Assembly (NCBI RefSeq): GCF_041381155.1
Contig: NC_091142.1
Coordinates: forward strand, 4,405,778 to 4,469,777
Source: Argopecten irradians
Lineage: Eukaryota; Mollusca; Bivalvia; Pectinida; Pectinidae
DNA length: 64,000 nucleotides
Direction of reading: 5' to 3'
Of the stretch, positions 60,501 through 64,000 are shown in pieces; within the stretch, counting starts at the first letter, position 1, and each line of letters starts with the position of its first letter. The notes under the pieces are model-generated. The model saw only the letters and a program-made list of their open reading frames with translations, was not told the origin of the DNA and did not search any database. The translations under genes and the position numbers were made by a program.

Positions 60501-63500
60501 ATGTTATCTTTTAGGCTCTTGGAAAAGCTGAAGATGAGACGGACGTAGTGGCCGCCAATCTAGTGAAGGCAGAACAGAAAGCAGAGCTTGCCGAGTTTGA
60601 TGAAAACATTCCATGGGACGAGCGAGAGGCCGAGAAACGAAAGGAAGAAGAGGAAATGTCCAAGGCAGAACAAGAGCTAGCTATGTTGGACAAAGAGGTA
60701 GTGTACGAACGTTTGGTCAACCTAAGATTCTTTGTTTAGATCAGTCATTGGCCAACAACCATAGCAGAAATACTAATATTTTCTGCTTCTTGGCAAGCAA
60801 GATTTATTGACCTCCGATCTGTTTTCATGTTAGGTCAGGTTTTGTTGAAAACCCCATAATAGATATTTTACATTAAAATGATTCCCACAACCAAATGTTT
60901 AAAATTGATACTATATCTTAACAAATTGATTTGACACTAACCCTGAGCTCACAACTCTTGGTGAAATCTGATGTGTTCACCGAGAGAATACAAATCCAGG
61001 GCATATAAATTCCTACTTAAAACACTTTAATTGCTACTGGTGCAATTAAAACTCCTGTCGTAGGAAACAAACGATGATAATTGAATTGATCTTAGGCTAA
61101 TTATAAGTCTGTTAACATCCATAAACTGCGACTTTAAACAGTTTGCATGGGCGCCAGGACCCCAAACTTTTATTTAGAAGTACTTCCCATAGAAGTTCTC
61201 TTTATAAATCGCATTAAGTGGTTACCCGATGAATCATTGGACAAAAGGGATAATATGTACAACAAAAATTGTCCTTTTCATGGTTCTATTGCGACTATGA
61301 AAACAAGTTTCTACAGAACAAAAGTAGTAAATAGTGAATGATTTGTTTGGGAGTCCCAAGGTCTAGAAGATATTTCCGTTTGAACTTAATGTATTCTGTT
61401 GTATATTTCAGCTGTCTCCAATTGAACGTTTTGCGGTGGCTTTTATGGAAAATGAGATGAAACCTGATGATGATTTGGAGATTTCTGTGGTAAGATGATC
61501 TGTGTGATTAAAGTTATTGTTCTACTTTTGAGAAACCAGTTAATCTCCTCTTGAGAAACCATTTTATAGAGCAGTACATGTAGCATGTCTTTATAAGTAA
61601 TGAAAGTATAAAAGGAATACTTACATTACAATAGTCATAGACTAAAAACTGATTAAACTGTATTTAACATCCTGAACTACCAGTGGTACTTTATATATTT
61701 GTTAAATCTTAATGAAATATTTGAATTTCTTATAGAAAATAAATATTTTACATTTGTACTGAATGTCTGTACCTGTATCAACAGGAGGAGATCGCCAACT
61801 CTAAGAAGGACTGGGAGCTGGCTCGATTAAAGGCACTGAAGGAGGACGAAGAACGACGCCTTGAACTAGAGGAGGATGAAATGCTGTATACCTATCTTCG
61901 TGATGACTCCTTCAACCAGGTTAAGAAACGTTCCAACAAACAGTCTAAAAAGGCCCGTGGCAACCTCACTAGTCCTGCACGCCAGGCAGCTAGTCGAAGG
62001 TCAGGCGGCAGGGGGCGTGGTAAAGGTGTACGTGGCCAGAATGTGGCCGAGAATGTAGTTATAGGGGAAGAGGGGGATCCAGTCGAGGGCGATATTGTTG
62101 TGGATGATGAGACTGGTAGTGAGCCATTGTTAGATAGATTAAAAGCGGCAAGGAGTGCCATGAAAAACCTGGCAGCCAAACTCACTACTTCACCCAAGAA
62201 GAAAATGCCTGTTAAGAATATAACCACGGCAGAGGATGTAGAAAAACCATCACCTAAACCAGTTGCTGCCACCAAAAAGGTGACGGCTCGCCAAGCTAAG
62301 GCTGCATTACAGAAACAACTTAAAGGAACCAAGGTTCCTCTGAAGGTTCCTACTCTGACCCCTCCCAAGGTCACCATCCCTACTGTCTCCACTTCAGGCA
62401 CACCTCCAAAGCTTGATAAAAAGACAGCAGGTCTCACTGTGCAGCGGCTGGTTGCCAAACAGGCATTACAACAACACTTGTCTAATGCAGTATCGCAGGG
62501 AAATTCAGAGTTCACCTCCTCTCCCGCAAAGCTGCCTGGATTGAGCACGCAACCTCAGCTGCTTACCCCATCCCAGTTACAGCACCTTAAGCAAATTATT
62601 TCAAAGGCACACCACAACATCAAGCAGACGCCTGTCTCTGGGAAGGGTTCAGTCTCTCAGGGTGTGCAGGGTTCCGCCGACCAAGCAACATTCACCTCCC
62701 TCCCCCAACAGGCTATGTTACAAGTGACCCAACCCCGACCCTATCAGATAGTAGCTCCCCAGGGTCAGGTCCCTCAGACCATACGTCATGTTCTCCCTCA
62801 GGGCATCAATGCACAACCCATACAGCATGTGGTTAAGCAGATGCATGCGGTTCCCCGGGGCCAACTTCTGTCCCAAGGCCAACCCCAACTCCAGTTTGTT
62901 TCTCAGACCTCTGGAATACCAGGCACTCAAGCCATACAACTTGTGGCTCAGAATCCGCAGCTGGCAGGTCAAGGAGTACAGCTAGTCACACAGGGAACTC
63001 CAGGTCTGCCAGTTGTGACTCAAACCCAGCAGATTCTCACGCAGACTCCAGGGGTGCAGCAGGTAATTGGTGCCCAAGGAGCGGGAGGCCAGCCCACGAT
63101 CTCCTTCATCAAGGTCAGTGGCAACTCCACAGTAACACAGCAGCCTGTTCTACAGTATTGTGTGAACCAAATAGGTGGCCAAGGCGTGCGACTACAGGCA
63201 GCCAACCCTCAGATTCAGGGAGCTAATCCTCAGCAGCAACAGCAGGGTGTTGTTTTCCTACAGATTGCTGGAGGGAAGGCTATTCCAATGTCAGTGGGTG
63301 GATCGCCTGTAACAATGCCAATGGCAAGGATGATTGGCAACAAAATAATTCAGGGCAACACCATCCCCACTCAGAGACAAGTTGTTACTACTGCTGCCCA
63401 AGCCCAACCAATCCAAGTCATTCAAAATCAAAACCCAGTAACCACTTCAGTAACAACCCCTCGTCTGTCCATGCCATTGTCTCGGTTCCAAACTCCCAAT

Positions 63501-64000
63501 CATGTTGTCAGAGCCACTAAAACTATCCCCAAGGTACCAAGTGTACCTATGGCTACATTGGGACCAACAGAACAGGTCTTGAACAGAGCACCACCGGTGG
63601 CCCTTGTGGGGGCTAAACGCTTACCTAACACCAACACAACTTCCAGCTTATCCGTTCCTCAACCCTGGTCCAACCCAAACCTTGTTATCCGTACAAGGCG
63701 GGCAGTCATGCAGGACAACTCTCCTGCTGAAAGCAAACCTGATGCTGAGGTTAGCATGCCAAATAATGGAGTCCCTGCAACTGCTGGTACTGTCCCAGTG
63801 CCAACGCAACAGACTTTCACCGTTGGTACTAACCCACAGAACCCACAGTTTATCAGTCTGATCAAAGCAGGTAGCAATCCGGTGATCCCTGTAGGTGCCA
63901 ATGTTACCATTAAGAATGATGCTATTCCATCTACAGTGGAGACCGTATTTCAGCCTTTTAATATACAAGGCATTCCCACTGTGGTGGATGGCACGAGTAA
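28074..64000 (+). CDS. Domino/SRCAP/EP400-type SWR1-class ATPase, 3' end beyond window
   Basis: Catalytic subunit of a SWR1/TIP60-type complex that deposits histone H2A.Z. Coding exons: 28074-28227, 29140-29355, 31383-32149, 32546-32645, 35249-35440, 36870-37046, 38433-38586, 39063-39248, 40315-40455, 40622-40817, 41037-41110, 41333-41485, 43186-43309, 43751-43903, 44203-44315, 45297-45395, 45976-46153, 46532-46668, 47036-47146, 47519-47770, 48022-48158, 48850-49036, 50692-50883, 51348-51504, 52507-52785, 55054-55194, 55726-55908, 56281-56399, 56931-57235, 57679-57881, 58196-58562, 59615-59729, 59990-60169, 60515-60697, 61412-61489, 61785 to the edge. About 2,906 residues. HSA domain, then a split SNF2 helicase with intact motifs. 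The start ATG follows a 5'UTR acceptor. Invertebrates usually have one gene for SRCAP and EP400; the ATPase core is SRCAP-like. All joins keep phase except exon 6 to 7. Confidence 0.93.
29140..29355 (+). other. Remodeller coding exon 2
   Basis: A phase-1 exon of 216 nt with acceptor CTTGATAG and donor CAAG|GTGATT. It encodes a Gly/Thr/Ser-rich segment with [12 protein letters not shown]. It shows how the coding frame continues from the first exon across an 0.9-kb intron. Confidence 0.8.
29569..30245. mobile_element. Foldback DNA element with 9-bp target-site duplication
   Basis: A 677-bp element whose two arms, each about 300 bp, are near-perfect reverse complements. The ends are TAGTCCGCTAAAACTG and CAGTTTTAGCGGACTA. 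It is flanked on both sides by TACAGGGAG (29560-29568 and 30246-30254). Long inverted arms with a 9-bp duplication fit a non-autonomous Mutator-like or foldback element. No coding capacity. It lies in intron 2 of the remodeller. Confidence 0.88.
30367..30475 (+). ncRNA. Candidate intronic H/ACA snoRNA, family D copy 1
   Basis: 5' hairpin GGGTTGA/TCAACCC with an inner AAAGG/CCTTT stem and opposed 10-nt pockets TTACCAAAGC and AGCCGTGACT; H box ACATAA at 30427-30432; 3' hairpin CCAGTGATAACA/TGTTATTGCTGG; ACA at 30470-30472. The 3' hairpin has no open pocket, so only the 5' one could guide. Second copy at 30943-31051. Confidence 0.5.
30943..31051 (+). ncRNA. Candidate intronic H/ACA snoRNA, family D copy 2
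   Basis: Almost identical to the copy at 30367-30475. H box ACATAA at 31003-31008, ACA at 31046-31048. The one change in the 3' stem turns a G-U pair into G-C, which preserves pairing. Confidence 0.5.
36524..36562 (+). repeat. Poly-T tract
   Basis: A run of about 38 thymines inside a remodeller intron, upstream of exon 6. It could be the poly(A) trace of a minus-strand retroposed insertion, but no retroposon body is recognisable. Confidence 0.6.
37405..37535 (+). ncRNA. Candidate intronic H/ACA snoRNA, family B1 copy 1
   Basis: 5' hairpin closed by CCGAG/CTCGG with inner CACCAG/CTGGTG stem and CACT/AGTG tip; H box AGATAA at 37465-37470; 3' hairpin with GCAGC/GCTGGC base and CCGGTGCTCT/AGAGTGGCTGG upper stem; ACA at 37530-37532. 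Intron between exons 6 and 7, host sense strand. Confidence 0.78.
38010..38140 (+). ncRNA. Candidate intronic H/ACA snoRNA, family B1 copy 2
   Basis: Same structure as the copy at 37405-37535 in the same intron. H box AGATAA at 38070-38075, ACA at 38135-38137. Differences are confined to a few positions, for example the CGTTGGTG side of the inner stem. Confidence 0.78.
39063..39248 (+). other. HSA domain exon of the remodeller
   Basis: This 62-residue exon encodes the core of the helicase/SANT-associated domain: [45 protein letters not shown]. In SWR1/INO80-class remodellers the HSA helix is the landing platform for actin and actin-related proteins. The following exon (40315-40455) continues the basic helix. 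Confidence 0.92.
39503..39635 (+). ncRNA. Candidate intronic H/ACA snoRNA, family B2 copy 1
   Basis: 5' hairpin CGAG/CTCG with CACCAAG/CTTAGGTG stem (one bulge) and TACT/AGTA tip; H box ATATAA at 39564-39569; 3' hairpin with a TGATCA/TGATCA upper stem; ACA at 39630-39632. Intron between exons 8 and 9. Confidence 0.78.
40099..40231 (+). ncRNA. Candidate intronic H/ACA snoRNA, family B2 copy 2
   Basis: Same fold as the copy at 39503-39635. H box AAATAA at 40160-40165, ACA at 40226-40228. It ends 83 nt before exon 9. Confidence 0.78.
41613..41748 (+). ncRNA. Candidate intronic H/ACA snoRNA, family A copy 1
   Basis: 5' hairpin closed by CCCTG/CAGGG with upper stem TTGGTGAGA/TTTCACTGA; H box ATATAA at 41674-41679; 3' hairpin TTCCTAC/GTAGGAA with a 9-bp TTTAATTGC/GCAATTAAA upper stem and open pockets TTAAAACAC and ACTCCTGTC; ACA at 41743-41745. 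First of four copies in the exon 12-13 intron. Confidence 0.78.
42318..42450 (+). ncRNA. Candidate intronic H/ACA snoRNA, family A copy 2
   Basis: The upper stem of the 5' hairpin is CTTGGTGAA/TTCACCGAG instead of TTGGTGAAA/TTTCACTGA: both strands changed and pairing is kept. H box ATATAA at 42381-42386, ACA at 42445-42447. Confidence 0.78.
42686..42820 (+). ncRNA. Candidate intronic H/ACA snoRNA, family A copy 3
   Basis: Same fold as the other family A copies; 5' base CCCTG/CAGGG. H box ATATAA at 42746-42751, ACA at 42815-42817. Confidence 0.77.
42953..43083 (+). ncRNA. Candidate intronic H/ACA snoRNA, family A copy 4
   Basis: H box ATATCA at 43014-43019, a variant that still fits ANANNA; ACA at 43078-43080. 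The 3' upper stem is TTTAATTG/CAATTAAA with a larger loop. It ends 102 nt before exon 13. Confidence 0.75.
44340..45052 (+). repeat. 51-bp minisatellite, 14 copies
   Basis: The unit begins GGTTCCATGTAAATGTATAG and ends ATCTTGTACATACT. There are 14 near-identical copies with a few point variants, in the intron between exons 15 and 16. Because 51 is a multiple of three, long open frames exist on both strands (up to 257 codons on the minus strand), but they encode only the repeat and are not genes. Each unit carries AG sites that resemble weak splice acceptors. Confidence 0.93.
45474..45697 (+). repeat. Direct duplication, 119-bp period
   Basis: Two copies (about 45474-45577 and 45592-45697) share TTGTCTCTGAC, TTCATAAGAT and TTTCATGACCTTAGGGCCAG blocks in the intron between exons 16 and 17. 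They lack a consistent H box and 3' stem, so they are not called snoRNA. Confidence 0.75.
47222..47344 (+). ncRNA. Candidate intronic H/ACA snoRNA, family C copy 1
   Basis: 5' hairpin GAGAC/GTCTC with CCAC/GTGG inner stem; H box ATATAA at 47280-47285; 3' hairpin TTCTGA/TCAGAA with TAGC/GCTA and ATGCAG/CTGTAT stems; ACA at 47339-47341. Intron between exons 19 and 20. Confidence 0.68.
47817..47939 (+). ncRNA. Candidate intronic H/ACA snoRNA, family C copy 2
   Basis: H box ACATAA at 47875-47880, ACA at 47934-47936. Stems are as in the copy at 47222-47344. It fills half of the short 251-bp intron between exons 20 and 21. Confidence 0.68.
48372..48655. mobile_element. MITE with AGCTCGTCTATTC termini
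   Basis: A 284-bp element beginning AGCTCGTCTATTC and ending GAATAGACGAGCT, in the intron between exons 21 and 22. The interior contains GTCACGTCGGCGTCAGCGTT, a common theme of invertebrate repeats. No coding frame. Confidence 0.78.
49308..49440 (+). ncRNA. Candidate intronic H/ACA snoRNA, family B2 copy 3
   Basis: H box AAATAA at 49369-49374, ACA at 49435-49437. The 3' upper stem is TGATCATTC/GAATGATCA. First of three copies in the intron between exons 22 and 23. Confidence 0.76.
49862..49991 (+). ncRNA. Candidate intronic H/ACA snoRNA, family B2 copy 4
   Basis: H box ATATAA at 49923-49928, ACA at 49986-49988. The apical loop of the 3' hairpin is 3 nt shorter than in the sister copies; the stems are intact. 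Confidence 0.76.
50350..50482 (+). ncRNA. Candidate intronic H/ACA snoRNA, family B2 copy 5
   Basis: H box ATATAA at 50411-50416, ACA at 50477-50479. Same fold as the copy at 40099-40231. Confidence 0.77.
51143..51275 (+). ncRNA. Candidate intronic H/ACA snoRNA, family B2 copy 6
   Basis: H box ATATAA at 51204-51209, ACA at 51270-51272. Upper stem TGATCATTC/GAATGATCA. Sole copy in the intron between exons 23 and 24; ends 72 nt before the next exon. Confidence 0.77.
52207..52327 (+). ncRNA. Candidate intronic H/ACA snoRNA, family C copy 3
   Basis: H box ACATAA at 52263-52268, ACA at 52322-52324. The inner 3' stem is TAGT/ACTA where sister copies have TAGC/GCTA, a paired substitution. Intron between exons 24 and 25. 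Confidence 0.7.
53124..53490. mobile_element. MITE family F, copy 2
   Basis: Ends TTTAAAGTGAATAGT and ACTATTCCCTTTAAA. The interior matches 15288-15655 in the same orientation on the plus strand. It lies in the intron between exons 25 and 26, next to a family B1 snoRNA copy. Confidence 0.78.
53512..53642 (+). ncRNA. Candidate intronic H/ACA snoRNA, family B1 copy 3
   Basis: H box AGATAA at 53572-53577, ACA at 53637-53639 (context GGCAACATT rather than GGCTACATT). First of three copies in the intron between exons 25 and 26. Confidence 0.76.
54175..54305 (+). ncRNA. Candidate intronic H/ACA snoRNA, family B1 copy 4
   Basis: H box AGATAA at 54235-54240, ACA at 54300-54302. CCGAG/CTCGG base intact; the upper 3' stem has GGCCGG in place of GGCTGG, which turns a G-U pair into G-C. 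Confidence 0.77.
54481..54580 (+). repeat. Tandem duplication, ~50-bp unit
   Basis: Two adjacent copies of a unit containing GTTTGCGAGATAAACATTAG and TTCAAAAGTTGAAT, differing at one position, in the intron between exons 25 and 26. Confidence 0.85.
54848..54978 (+). ncRNA. Candidate intronic H/ACA snoRNA, family B1 copy 5
   Basis: Base stem CTGAG/CTCGG (one G-U pair). H box AGATAA at 54908-54913, ACA at 54973-54975. The upper 3' stem has lost one pair (AGAATGG). It ends 75 nt before exon 26. Confidence 0.72.
56712..56790 (+). repeat. Tandem duplication, ~40-bp unit
   Basis: Two copies of a unit containing GAAAAGTTGTTTAATTGAAA and AATGAAGAATTTGGTTCG, upstream of exon 29. Confidence 0.85.
57679..59729 (+). 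other. SNF2 ATPase lobe 2 exons 30-32
   Basis: Residues about 1793-2022. Exon 30 has [11 protein letters not shown] leading into [20 protein letters not shown]; motif [31 protein letters not shown]; motif [21 protein letters not shown]; motif [18 protein letters not shown]; then [20 protein letters not shown]. The match to SRCAP-type ATPases is unbroken. Exon 31 (367 nt) carries most of the lobe. Confidence 0.93.
59990..64000 (+). other. Remodeller C-terminal exons 33-36, open at the window edge
   Basis: Exon 33 opens with TIQELFSEP, which follows the ATPase in this family. Exon 35 has [14 protein letters not shown] and exon 36 starts with a charged helix, [19 protein letters not shown], more like EP400/Domino than SRCAP. 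Exon 36 is at least 2,216 nt, open to the last base, Gln/Pro/Thr-rich, with an AT-hook-like GGRGRGKG near its start and KKK-containing basic patches. No SANT domain is seen up to the edge; if this is a Domino-type protein it may lie beyond. Confidence 0.85.
60940..61072 (+). ncRNA. Candidate intronic H/ACA snoRNA, family A copy 5
   Basis: Nearly identical to the copy at 42318-42450 although 18 kb away. H box ATATAA at 61003-61008, ACA at 61067-61069. Same CTTGGTGAA/TTCACCGAG paired variant. Intron between exons 34 and 35. Confidence 0.78.

Noticed and set aside
37405..61072. Snippets resembling hammerhead ribozyme cores (CTGATG, GAGTC) in the intronic elements
   Set aside because: The conserved CUGAUGA...GAAA core is missing, whereas the H/ACA layout fits every copy.
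61892..62548. 218-codon minus-strand frame
   Set aside because: It is antisense to exon 36 of the remodeller, whose plus-strand frame is open across the whole interval with conserved residues at its start.
28074..64000. Assignment specifically to EP400
   Set aside because: The P-loop DEMGLGKT and [13 protein letters not shown] match the catalytically intact SRCAP/Domino type; orthology to one vertebrate gene cannot be decided here, so no symbol is given.

Overview
The window looks like nuclear DNA of a marine bivalve mollusc. It is AT-rich, has compact exons in long introns, and carries repeats I associate with bivalve genomes: about 150-160 bp tandem arrays ending in GACGGAC-rich tails, and the GAGGCCCAGAGGGCCT repeat head. 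The species cannot be named from the sequence alone.

Layout. 1-7.4 kb: intergenic, mostly repeats and MITEs, no gene recognised. 7.48-9.03 kb (+): an apparently intron-less coding region for an otopetrin-type multi-pass proton channel. 9.1-12.7 kb: intergenic, with a tandem array. 12.84-27.15 kb (-): a complete 15-exon NOC4L gene (nucleolar complex protein 4, small-subunit ribosome biogenesis), 530 codons in one unbroken phase. 27.15-28.07 kb: a short divergent intergenic segment with NRF1-like motifs. 28.07-64.0 kb (+): a Domino/SRCAP/EP400-type SWR1-class chromatin remodelling ATPase, 36 coding exons visible, about 2,900 residues, running off the right edge.

Main discovery. The introns of the remodeller hold 21 copies of small elements, 107-136 nt long, all on the host's sense strand. 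They fall into four families: A (5 copies), B (11 copies, subfamilies B1 and B2), C (3) and D (2). Each has the layout 5' hairpin - ANANNA box - 3' hairpin - ACA box, and several stems show compensatory changes. This is the architecture of box H/ACA small nucleolar RNAs, so the gene looks like a multi-snoRNA host with locally amplified guide RNAs. NOC4L next door also acts in ribosome biogenesis, so the two divergent loci may share a growth-linked promoter; that is inference. I recall EP400 and NOC4L also being close together in the human genome, which would make this an old linkage.

Other structure: a 677-bp foldback element with a 9-bp target-site duplication, several MITE families, a 14-copy 51-bp minisatellite, tRNA-like SINE fragments, a duplicated splice acceptor in NOC4L, and a one-base phase inconsistency in the remodeller between exons 6 and 7.
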